From: Mortierella alpina
Lineage: Eukaryota; Mortierellomycota; Mortierellomycetes; Mortierellales; Mortierellaceae
Assembly: GCA_029449245.1 (NCBI GenBank)
Contig: JANATF010000009.1
Span: forward strand, 1,054,001-1,118,000
DNA: 64,000 nucleotides
Direction of reading: 5' to 3'
This document shows positions 45,596 through 55,824 of the stretch, piece after piece. The notes under the pieces were generated by a model. That model ran no database searches. It had not been told where the DNA came from and saw nothing but the letters and a program-made list of their open reading frames with translations. The position numbers and the translations under genes are program-made. Within the stretch, counting starts at the first letter, position 1. The number at the start of each line of letters is the position of its first letter.

Positions 45596-46954
45596 CACCA
45601 CAGGGCGTACCGTACTGACCAGTGGTGGTGCGGGTGATGTGAAAAGAGGATTGGGTGAACTATATTCTGGGTCGCCGCGCTAAGATGATAGACGTGTGTG
45701 GTGGTGGTACCAAGTGTAGAGCCTCCCCCCTAGAAAGGCGTGGCAGACAAGCAGAAGGGAAGGTTCACGCGTTTAGCACGCTACGTTAACCGTCCCAGAA
45801 AAAGGAGGGTGCACGAAGGCTAAGAAGGCGAGGCGCCAATGGAAAAGACTCCTAGACACCTACGTTGGGTTATTGCTGGGGCAATGCAAAGTGTGGTGAA
45901 TGCGATACCGAATCAGAAATCAACAATGAGGGTGTCCGATTCTGGAAGGGGAGCAGCCTTTGTGAATGGGCCATCCGGCACAATATATATACACGGTGAG
46001 ATGCGACGTGCGATCGATTGACCCCAGCAAGAACTGGAACCTTGAATCCACAATTACACCGTCGGGGCAACTGATTCCAAGTCCTTGCATTCGCTTCTAG
46101 TCGAATGTGCCCTTGCAAATAATGACACACACGCACAAGAACAGTATGGCACTTTGCTCTCACTGCAAAGATATCTCTTCTCTACCTTGGGCATGACTCT
46201 CATGGCCTGTGTAGGTTTCTGGTCGCTTCCGGCAATTCTTTCCGTTCCTGCTTGGGGGGTTTATCCACGGGTCTCACGTTGTTCGGTGCCTGGGAATGGG
46301 AAAACACGCGCCCCTTCGCGCCAGGTCAGGAACGAACACATCTGGCAAATGTAACCAAAGACGAACAGTGGAGATCACGTCGGTAGCAAACCCTGCTAGT
46401 TATCTTCTATTTTTTTTTGTGCATCCTCTGTTCCTGCCCCACCAACAAGGTCTCGCCACGCGACCCACCACGAAGACAAGCGCACCTCACCAATGGAGGC
46501 TGACAGACGATAGGCTGCTGTGCATGTCCAACAGTCGGTCGTTGTTCTCTCCTGTCTCTACCCTCCCACAATGAAAAAACGTGCGAAATAGAAAGCGCCC
46601 AATACCACAGTAACACAGTGGTTCGAGCTCCAATCCTACCCAAGCAGAGAGGGCAGGGCAGATGGCGATCTTATCTTCCTTGCCCTTTGTCTGACTACAT
46701 ACTTCGACGAATGCCAGAATGCCCTCCTCATCCCCCCCTCCCACCCTCATTCGTCCCAAATCATGTAATATAGGCACAGTGAGATAATGCCAGAAAAGCC
46801 AGCATGCAACGGTAAGCATCCTGATCATGATTTCCTGGTACACTTGCCGTACACAGCTTTCGTGTCTGAATGGAGAATTTCTCGAAAGGTAGGAACGACG
46901 AAAAGACGAAAAGCGGGGGGGGGAGACAAAGTGGGGTTATATTGATAACTATGC
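45596..46954. promoter_or_regulatory. Spacer between CCA1 3' end and PX-PB1 start
   Basis: Probably the promoter and 5' UTR of the PX-PB1 gene. I looked for SH3-coding exons on the minus strand and found none. Confidence 0.4.
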
Positions 46955-49628
46955 TTACGGAAAGAGGTCTGGGTGCTCTAGAATCCACCTCTGACAGTCC
47001 TCCTTGGACGACTGTGGGTTCTGCAGCATCCACTGCATTTCGGTTTGCAGATATCCGGTCACCTTGTGGCTAGGTTTTCTCCCGAGAAGATGCACCAGCT
47101 CCTTGCCCTATATGATTGAGGCAGCAGGAAAAGGGGGACAAAAGGAGGAGCGCTCAGCTTAAGACGTATAGTTCGTTTCCCGAGATGAAGGCAACACGCT
47201 GCCACTTACATCCACTAGATATTTCCATGAGAAACAGTGGTCAATCTGGTATTTCCCTGCCTTGGACAAGAAAGAATTGTACTTTGCTAGTGTGGCCTCT
47301 GCTCTCTCGTCTAACAAAAAAAAGCAGTTCAGCAACAAGCAGAGGTTCGTATCAATGGTAGAGATCGTAAAGTGCAGAAAGAACCCACACATATACATCC
47401 ACCAGCAGTTCGCATTTGCCTACCGAGGATGCCTTGCTGCAACAGTTCGAACTGAGGAATTAATTCGACAGCCAGTCCTAGTAGCAGCGCACAAGGCCAC
47501 TTCTTCCCAATGACTGTAATAAATCCAATATCCCGAATCAGCATCCCCATCTCTGCTCTTTCCTTCTTCTGATGCTGCAGTTGAGCCTCATCGTCACTCG
47601 GTCCTCCTTGGTGGGCTGTATATTCCCCGCCCTCTCTTGACAACCGTTCAACGACCTCCTGTACGGTCGTAATACTCGACATCAACTTGGTCACAATGTC
47701 AATGTCAATATTGCGGCCTTTGAGGCCATAGCGCAAAATCCAAGACCCTGCTGGGATTTTCTTTTTGTTAACGGTCGTCATCATGTACCGGTACGGATAG
47801 ACCATTGCTGCCAGGATGAGTGTTCGCGTAGCCAGCTTTTCCGGGAAGGGCTCCTCCGTCAGCGGGACCATGGCGACACCAGCCAGCGGCCGGGTCCTGA
47901 TGACCGTACAAAGATGACTGGCTGCTGATGGAAGGCTGTGCACCCGACTGAGTAACCTGTCCTGTTCCGTGTACGCGCTCATCTCCTCGTCCGTCCCCGT
48001 AGAAGCAGGATTGATCTTTAAAAGCCACTCCATGATCCATACCAGCTTGAACGCATCCTCGAAAGGTTGAACCTCTCCTTCAACCGCAGTGGTGCCTTTG
48101 GTGACATCGCTGACCTCAGGCTTGGCAAACACGACATCGTACAGACCCAGCTCCTGCAGTAATCCAAGAGCAGTGCTTCTCCCTGCGCCATAATCAATCA
48201 TCTTTTCCAGCTCAGCACCAATGCGCTCCTTTGAGATCTTTGTTTTGAGCGCCTGTCGGATCCGTGGGTCCAAGATGGCTAGTCTTATGTCCTCTGCAAG
48301 TGTAAATTGGAATCGAGCTGCAAACCGAATGCAGCGGAGCACTCGTAGAGGGTCCTGGCAAAATGTTTCAAAGGCCGCCAAGGGTGTCCGAATCAATCCA
48401 TCCTTGAGATCCTCGAGCCCTTTTCCAGTAAAGTCCTCGACGGAATGGGTATGAATGTTGTAGAAAAGCGCATTGATTGTGATGTCGCGTCGATAGGCGT
48501 CCTCCGTAGGCGATCCAAATGTCTATTCATAACAAAGCCCAGGAATATGTTAATCAAGCCATATCGTGCCTCTGTCACATTCCTTGCAACTGGCAAAGAA
48601 AAAAAAAGGGCGTACAATCTCACTAGGAATTCGGCTGTCGTCGTCATAAAGTTCCGACCTGAGGTTGACAAAGTCGATGGACGTGCCCATGACCATCATA
48701 GTCGCTGTCTCCAAGTGCTTGGACTTTTCAGGATTGGTAGCAATTTTGGCGATCGTCCTTCGCCTATGTCCGCGAAGCTCTAAATATCTGTTCACCAACT
48801 CTGCAAACTCATAGCCCATCATGGTGTCCAGTCCAATGTCAATATCGTGTGATGACAACCCCAGAAGCTGTACAGTGATCAAGGTAACCCGTACATTTTG
48901 TCAGTGTTTGCAATCAGATACACCTCAAGTCATGACTTCAGCCGGTTACAAACCATTCCCTCTCATACCTTGTCGCGAACCCATCCTCCTGCAATCCGCA
49001 GTTGAACCTTCTTGCCTTCCCGAGCCTCGTACTTCTGAGCGACCTCGTCCAGTACTCGACAGATCTTCGCCTCCTGGTTTGTCAAGCAAATGAACATTGA
49101 TCGGGGTTCCGTCTGCGGTGCGGTCTCTGGGATTATCTGGTCTTCCTTCCTTGCTGCCTGGTCAGAAGCCGCAAAAGTCGACATGGGACGCCTGAAGAAC
49201 ACGCTAGTCCCATAGTTCACCGGTACGATCCGGCGATCAAGTGCCTCCTCATCCTGCGTCGAAAACAGGTCTGGAGAAGAAGACCTTCGCTTCATGCCGC
49301 CCTTAGCGGTCCCAGATACAGTCGCCGAAGCAGCGGTGCCGCTCTGTGTCGCATTTGACACTGCTGATCCTTCCAACGTGATGACCTTTGGTTTGATGAA
49401 CGTGGGAGTGCAGGATATTTGGCGAACCTGTACGAAACAGGCAGGTGAGGAGCTAGGTTGAAATCTTCGAGCAGCAGTTATGAGAGGGTAGGAACAGGTG
49501 GTTGGTGTTGCGGCGACGTTGTGCGTTGTCCTGATACTGCGGTATATGAGCTCGGCACTGGATTTGAGAGTGGTCGCGCTAAAGGACGACGGTTGGGTCG
49601 TAGACGGCTTGCCAAGAAAAGCTCTCAT
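46955..49628 (-). CDS. CCA1: tRNA nucleotidyltransferase (CCA-adding enzyme)
   Basis: CCA1 adds the 3'-CCA to nuclear and mitochondrial tRNAs. Five exons (49628-48969, 48867-48616, 48522-47424, 47310-47210, 47107-46955) join in frame to 754 aa; yeast Cca1 is about 546, the excess being an N-terminal extension and an insertion. The N-terminus is Ser/Thr/Arg-rich and fits a mitochondrial presequence. Class II nucleotidyltransferase motifs: RIAGGWVRDKLLG (219-225 region), SHDIDIGLD with metal-binding Asp228 and Asp230, GSPTEDAYRRDITINALFYN, and DPLRVLRCIRFAARF. The C-terminal exons encode the tRNA-binding tail (DHCFSWKYLVD-GKELVHLLG and QWMLQNPQSSKEDC). An acceptor-like site near 49434 could mean one more N-terminal intron. 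Its start lies 255 bases downstream of the XPG-Fanzor stop. Confidence 0.93.
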
Positions 49629-49802
49629 TCAACAGCGCGATGATGTTGATCCCTCTGTTCCAATCTGCGCAGGAGAGACTGGATTTGTAGTTTTCCAGTA
49701 ATGAGCTGTTTGAACGTTGATTGTTTGCGCTGTCCCTGCTCGATGTCGTGTGTCCTGGTTCAGTAAAGTGGTGAGATTGCATCAGAACCAACACTTTTTA
49801 TT

Positions 49803-49827
49803 CTGCTCTGCTCTCGGTGTCCTTATG
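49803..49827 (+). repeat. 25-bp direct repeat, left copy
   Basis: The sequence starts CTGCTCTGCTCT and ends GGTGTCCTTATG. It matches 55800-55824 at 24 of 25 positions (one C/G difference), in the same orientation. It lies 56 bases beyond the Fanzor stop codon and next to an AATAAA on the minus strand, so it may mark the 3' end of the element or transcript. Confidence 0.85.
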
Positions 49828-49862
49828 CCGACCCAATGATCAGCTGACACCGACATTTTTGA

Positions 49863-49879
49863 GTGTGTTTCCAACACAC
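49863..49879 (-). other. Perfect 7-bp hairpin just after the Fanzor stop codon
   Basis: GTGTGTT and AACACAC pair around a three-base loop, starting four bases past the TAA at 49885-49883. TnpB guide RNAs are made from the 3' end of the gene and element, so a structured element here is a candidate part of a Fanzor guide RNA. A terminator or mRNA 3'-end structure is equally possible. Confidence 0.4.
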
Positions 49880-49882
49880 AGA

Positions 49883-52800
49883 TTAAAGTCTAGCAGGACG
49901 CTTGCGGGTCGAGGAGCTGCTGCTGGGATCGACGTTGCTGCTGCTGTTGCTAGTGCTGGGCTCAGGTTTCATCCAGGGGAAGCTTCCGTCCTTGTTGATG
50001 GGCTGAAGGTACTCAGGACGGTGCCCCTTCAGCAGGTGTCCATCGATCACGTTGCAGAGATTGTTTCCCGCCATTACATCGCGATGAAAGTACACCTTGC
50101 AATGAGGACAATAAAGCTGCCGCAGGGTGACCTGAGCCACAAAGTTCCGGCAGTCTGGGCATTTTTTACTAGTGTAGAACTCATTGAGTCCCACAACTAG
50201 ATACCCCAATGCGCGGCACTGTGGCGCCAACGGGCCAAGACAGAGTGAGAAAGGAGGCAGAAGTTAGCAGATTGTTGACATATATCACTACACTACAGCA
50301 ACATGTCCATAAAACTTCCAGATGCTGCTGGTTGCACACTTACGGTTCGGATAAAGTACGATGCGAATGCTTGGTCCATTGAGGTGAGTCCAGATCCAGG
50401 GCCAAACTTTCCGAGTCCGACCCCAATGACTATCTTGGCGTCTGGATCCTTACGACGGCCAATCGAGCCACCCACCATGCGGAGAAGCTGGTCTGTGATT
50501 TTGGAGTACTCGCCTTCGTGCGCGCGCCTGGCATCATACCGGCGGCTCATCATCTTGGGAGAGTTGTAGAACTCATGTAACCGGTCGGATATCTGCCTTC
50601 GGGCTTGTACATGAGCGACAAAGTTGGCGTCTGGACCACGGCGGGGCGGAATGCTGAGCTCTAGGTCATTAATGGATTCTGTCCCTGAGTCTGAGATGAC
50701 GTTCTTCTCTGCCTCAAGCCATGCTCGCATCTTGAACGTCGGCTGAAGCACCGCTTTGGATTTGACCGCCAAGTTAATGTACTTCGGCGGTTGTCCCGCC
50801 GGACGGTTTTGCTCCGAAGCAAGGATGGCGCATGCCCCGACAACGCAGTTCTGACCCAAGTCAATGCCAAGTTTGGTCACTCCTTGCGTTCGCACGTCTA
50901 ATGCGCTCATGCCCAGAAGGTCGAGTAGCGGTACATTGCGAATCTCTGTGAGGTGGTCATCGATTCCGCTCAAGACCGAGAGCATGCGCGGAGGCAGAGC
51001 CACATACTCGGGCAGTCGCTTATACTTGACGGAGTTGCACTCCTTGAGCTTTAGGGCCAAGAGCTGGAGAGAGTGTCCGTTTGTTCGAATGCTGCCGGTC
51101 AGCATATACCCTCGTCCATCATACGTGGTCGGGTTATTCTTGAACTCCTCTGACCACAGATATGCCAAGTGGTCCTGCATGTCGTCGATCGAAAAGGTCT
51201 TTGCTTTTGTCTGATATGAACCGTAGCCGAGTCGCGGACCCCCTAGACCCTTTCTAGTGACGAGTTGATTCAAAAGGAACCCTGGCCCGCGCATGGAGAG
51301 GCAGCCGATTGCCATTTCCTTTGAGGCTCTGGATATCCCAAAAATCGTCTTGATTTTTTCTTGCAGTGCATTGTTCTTCCAAAGGATATGGAGCAGGTCG
51401 AGTTCTGATAGAAGTACAAATGGCTGGGTCGGGCCAGAGTGCGTGGCCAGCGTGTATGTTGAGTCGTACAACTTGTTGAGTCGGACAAAGTTGATTATCG
51501 CCGGTTGACTAGAGTCAATTTCCACTTCTTGTCGCTGCAGTTCCTGTCGCTGCACCCTTGCCTCGAGCTGATGCCGATAAAAAATAAGGTTGAAGATGTT
51601 AGTGCCGTGCATAGTTGTTTCGAAACCATATCATAGCACAATTAATGATGATCCCTGTACATTACCTGCTTCTGGATGTTTTCACAACCTTTTCTGTAGA
51701 GCATCTTGATCTCCTTCGCAAGTTCTTGTGTCACTGACCATAGCACACTTCCAGAAAAGGGCGGTTGGGTCCTGGTTGGCGCAATACTGAAGGGATCGCA
51801 GAGTCCGTGCTTGCTCGCACTGTTGATGAACTCTTGAAGCTGCCGGCCAATGGGGTTGTCGTTCGAGACGTTACCAGAAAAGAGATGCGTCAAGAGCCTG
51901 AAGAGGAACTGATACTGAAGAGACTTGTCGTCCTCGTCCACTTCAGCATCATCCGAAACGTCCTTGTCATCTTCAGACACTGGCTTGGCAAGTCTTGGAC
52001 AGATAGCATCCAAGAGCTCCTGATCCCCGACCGAGATGGTCTGGCCATCCTCAAGGGCCTTGACCACTACGAGCTGAATAAACCCTCCAATCAGTTCCTG
52101 GGCCTGTTGCTTGACACCCGCAATAATCCTCACAGCCTTTCGAAGACATGTCGTCACTTCTCCTGCACGATCCTCGCACACTCCGCGGACATTAGCGGTC
52201 AAAGTCCCAACTCGAAGTGTAGCCAGCGGGTGCTCTTTGTACAGTCTCAAGAGGGTTTGACGTTTGTTCCAACTCTTGCCCTGCAGCTCTGTCTTTATCT
52301 CGGTTCTGGGCAGCGTCCATTTCCACGGTGTGTCGTCCTTCCTCTTCTTTGCCGGGCGCTTGGTGGTCTTCTTTTTTGAACCAGCGGCATCTTTAGAAGC
52401 GTCGGGAGCATCGGAGTCTGGCTTTGGCTGATGTGGCTTCCATTTGTAAAGCTTCATGATCTGTGGTGGTTCAGGAGATTGGGTCTTCCTCTGTCGAACC
52501 TTTGGAGAGAACCGGGACCGCATTCGTGGTGGGACCCTGGCGGGCTGTGGCGCCGGTTGACCGTCTATCCACATGTCAGAGGTATCCGAGGTCATGGGAG
52601 GTAAAACTGCCGGGGTAGACTGTGGTGCCGGCGGGTCATCTATCCACATGTCAGTGCTATCCGAGGCAGCTGGAGGTGCATCTGGCAGAGGAGTAGTGAT
52701 TGCGCTCGGGCTAGTCGATGGAGTGGTCGATGTGCTAACGGGTCCAGCTCTGGGGTTGGCCTGACGATCGATGGTTCGGAATCGGTTAAAGCGCTGCGAG

Positions 52801-54022
52801 GGTGCGTGACGAGGCACCCACTCAGTATCTGTGTTGGTTCTGCATTCAGGTCAGAGAGGTATCATCGAATTAACAGCTGTACATGTAAATCATAGGGGGC
52901 AAATGGTGTATCATTAGAGTAGAAACTATACCTCTGTTCTAGACGCAATGCCTTGTTCTGGGTAACCTGCAACCGTAACCGAGCAAATGCTTCTCGGACA
53001 CTGTCGTAGGTCGCGACATCCTGCTCTGAGGCCTGAGGAAGGTGTAAGGCTGTTTGTTGTCGATGCACAAACACCTGCGTGGAAAGAGCGAAGCTTTCGC
53101 CCTCCGTGTTCTTGCGAATTACATCCTCGTTTGTCAAATACGCTTGGACCATCACCATGGGATCTACACGGTGAGAGACATGGGGCAAACATGGTATGAG
53201 ATGGGGCATAAACAATCGAAACATACGAGCATGTGTATGAACGTTACCTTCTCCTTTGAGTCCTTTGATGATGGAGAAGTTGGTTGCACTCCCGAGCGAG
53301 TATATATTCCGATTATAGTCGTTTTTGGAAACGATTCCGAGGACAGTGAGCTGAGATTTGTTGATGTTGAGGGCGCGAAGGACGTCTGGGACGTTGTAGA
53401 CGAGGAATCTTGCTTTTGAAATCGGTCTCCATATAGTCTCGACGGACCCGTACACAAGTAGATCGCTGTCTTTTGTGATCACAACATCGCCCGGCTGGTA
53501 GTCCGACGCTATTCTGATGTCAGCCTCAGTAGAGCACTCCACCACGGCCCAGTGCTTCAGACGCATGTATTGAGCGAACGCGTGCCTAGCTTCCGAGGGC
53601 CAGTAAAAGGCTGTACGCAGATGCTTGGTGATAGTCAGAAAATGTTGCTTCCGCACTCGAAGCTTGTTCGTGACCCGTTCCTCCATTTCACGGACGCCTT
53701 TGCGTGCGGATTTCATAGCCTCGTCGCGGGTTTCTTTTCTTTTCTCGTGCGTTTGTTGCTTTTCTGCACATGGAGCACCATCAATGTAGAGAACAAGGTT
53801 TGCTGGTGTACCAAGTTTCGAAATCTCTCGTTCGACAATGGGGTGCGCCTTGTCCAAGGAACTATTCCAGTAGGCGTTTCGGACGGTAAGAAACAGAGAT
53901 CCCAATACATCAACTCGGCGGGTTGGACCAGGGGCAGGAGAATTGCAGAGAGTCGATTGATGACGGAGAGTTGGTTCGTAGCCCTTTTTCTTTAGAAACG
54001 GCCACAGGCCTTGTATGCCCAT
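49883..54022 (-). CDS. XPG/FEN1-like nuclease fused to a Fanzor (eukaryotic TnpB-type) RuvC nuclease
   Basis: Five exons (54022-53248, 53163-52932, 52839-51666, 51567-50344, 50218-49883) join with consistent phase to 1246 aa. Residues 1-335 are an XPG-type nuclease: MGIQGLW start, Asp38, Asp81, STEAD (Glu166, Asp168), TKDSDLL (Asp185, Asp187) and KNDYNRNI (Asp235); every FEN1 metal-binding acid has a counterpart. A Pro-rich linker has two DMWID repeats and a basic KKKTTKRPAKKRK (about 491-503) likely to be an NLS. The Fanzor half has RuvC-I GIDLGQ (Asp963), IVIGVGLGKF (RuvC-II, Gly1109 in place of Glu), NEFYTSK (Glu1148), zinc cysteines 1155/1158/1172/1175 and HRD (Asp1182). The XPG ORF and Fanzor ORF are linked by a 92-base GT-AG intron. 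The start was set at MGIQGL, the conserved XPG N-terminus. Confidence 0.85.
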
Positions 54023-55554
54023 GGCGCACGGGCAGTGACCAGCGGTGGCCAGATGGGGTGAAAAGGCGAGACGATGGCGAAAAGTGGAGAGGCTAGGCAA
54101 TAGAAAGGTGAGAACTGGAAATGGCTATGAAGGAGGGACAAGCGGAAAGACAGTGTAAAGTACAGAAGTTCGTGGCGGTGGGTGTAAAGGTGCAAGGGAG
54201 TTGGATGTGAAGTGAAGGTGTGGACGAAAGCATGGACAAGTGACCGATGCCTTCCAGTTTATGATTAAAAAAAAAAAAAAAAAAAAGCTACTGTATTGCA
54301 AAAAAGCCTGTTAACTCGGTGCAATGTCCTGCACCTGCGGCTATGATCCTCTCTCGCTCGACGCTTGCTAACTGCTTCTATTGATTGCTGAGAGCCAGGT
54401 ACAGCTCGAGATATACAGCGTCTTCATTCTTGGTTGCAATCGTATTGTGGAGCTTCCGGCCAGAGAACGCGGCCGGGGCTGTCTTCAGGACCCGTGAAGC
54501 CGTTTGCTCAAAAGATGGTCGCTCGAAAGTCTTTGTCATAGTTGTCCGATGCTGTCAGCGTGGGGAGAATGCAATGTACAGGCAATAGCGGTGAAAAGGG
54601 TTCGAGGGAAGCGGATTGTTGCAATGCTGAGCCATGTGCCCGCCCGGAAGTCCATCCAAGTTCTCTGCCCTGCCCGTCTGCTTCGGAGCAAAGTACTGCA
54701 AATGATATTCCATGTGCCCGTGCTCTCTCATGGCTCAAGATCTTGCTCAGAAAGTCGCAGCTTTGTGTCGTTGACGTCCCAACGCGACGAAAACGTCGAG
54801 TCACTCGATCCGTGTGCAGTTCTCGCTGGTTGATGTGGGCAAGCGTAATAATAGTGGCAGTGCTTTCAGGTTCATGATAGAGGGATGTTGGACTCCGCTG
54901 ATGTGCTGGCTGATATTGCTGCTGATATTGCTGCTGCTGCTCTGGCCCATCACTCTTTGCGACTGATTGAACAATGCCCGAGCCTGGAGGTGCCCAGTGG
55001 AAGGCGGTTGGGCAAAGCGCGAGATGTGCAAGGTTGGCTTTCTGCAGCGCATACAGAACACAGGCTACCTTTAAACAATAGACCAAGCAGTACACACATC
55101 CGGGAACAGCGATAAAAGTTGCCGCCCAGCAGGCATATGTGGGGTTTGGTGTCGTCTGGTGCTGCAAAGCGATGGTGATGCGGCGAGAGGAGATTGGGAC
55201 CCAACCGCCTCATAATGAGAATGGATATCTCGGCGGGGTCCAAGTCCAGAGAGTCCTCGATGTTCCTGTTGAAGTACTTTTCGCCCTCGACCCATCCCAT
55301 CTCATGCACCGCCTGCTGAACACCTGGTGAGTGGTGGCATCATGATTTCGCCTTGCCTCCGCCTTGCCTTCGCTGTGGCGTCGTCATACGATGAACTCCC
55401 TTCAATGATGCCTTGGAAAGACTTGTCCAAGGTGGAATCAGCTAGAGCTATCGTCTGCAAGCAAGAGTAACGGCAAAGTTATATTAGGAGGTGCATTGAG
55501 CTGGTGATTGGTGAGCTAAAGGTAAACTGGCACGACCGTAGGCAAAAGTCATAC
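54023..55554. other. Upstream region of the XPG-Fanzor gene; no resolved gene
   Basis: The region holds the presumed promoter (54023-54260) and an A20 run at 54267-54286. On the minus strand, 55309-55080 is open and coding-like (EMGWVEGEKYFNRNIEDSL, then LDPAEISILIMRRLGPNLLS). Together with the exon-like segment at 55728-55555 it could belong to a spliced gene, but I could not join the pieces in frame. Confidence 0.35.
54267..54286. repeat. A20 run
   Basis: An uninterrupted run of 20 A, 245 bases upstream of the XPG-Fanzor start codon. It could be a poly(A) footprint of an insertion or simple sequence. Confidence 0.85.
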
Positions 55555-55728
55555 CAATTCATCAATGGCGCGTTCAAGGTCCACCTCCGAGAGGTCTGAA
55601 TCTCCATCTGGTGTATTGATGGCGAGAGATGAGGCCTCACTGGCCAAAACAGTGATGGAAGGGTCGACTAGTTCTTCAGTTAGGGTGCTCATGGGTGAGA
55701 GGGTGCTCATGGGTGAGAGGGTGCTCAT
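55555..55728 (-). pseudogene. Exon-1-like segment resembling the MULE transposase first exon
   Basis: Translated on the minus strand the segment contains PSITVLASEASSLAI and a DLERAIDEL end directly before GTATGAC. The MULE gene at 59605-59450 has PSVTL, STLATEGSSVAIS and VLRAAIAEL before GTATGAG. Start position, exon length and donor phase agree. Its 5' end has three in-frame ATGs from an 18-bp repeat. No transposase sequence follows downstream, so it is either a truncated relic or the first exon of a different gene that shares this N-terminus. Confidence 0.4.
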
Positions 55729-55742
55729 GGGTGAGAGGGTGC
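55685..55742. repeat. 18-bp tandem repeat, three units
   Basis: GGTGCTCATGGGTGAGAG is repeated three times. On the minus strand each unit supplies an in-frame ATG. Confidence 0.9.
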
Positions 55743-55799
55743 CGAGGAGCGAGGATTAAGGGAAGCATTGTGTACAGGAAAGGTGCATCAAAGGGGGAA

Positions 55800-55824
55800 C
55801 TGCTCTGCTCTGGGTGTCCTTATG
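55800..55824 (+). repeat. 25-bp direct repeat, right copy
   Basis: Partner of 49803-49827 (24/25 identity, same orientation). It also sits inside a GGGGGAAC...GTTCCCCC palindrome spanning about 55793-55831. Confidence 0.85.

Noticed and set aside
51642-52862. Reading the XPG and Fanzor ORFs as two adjacent genes
   Set aside because: The in-phase GT-AG intron, the missing Met for the second ORF (its apparent start is a GTG valine codon) and the 45-base gap all favour one gene.
54023-54100. Upstream ATG extending the XPG part by 26 residues
   Set aside because: XPG/FEN1 proteins begin at MGIxGL because the N-terminal glycine enters the active site; the extension would break that.
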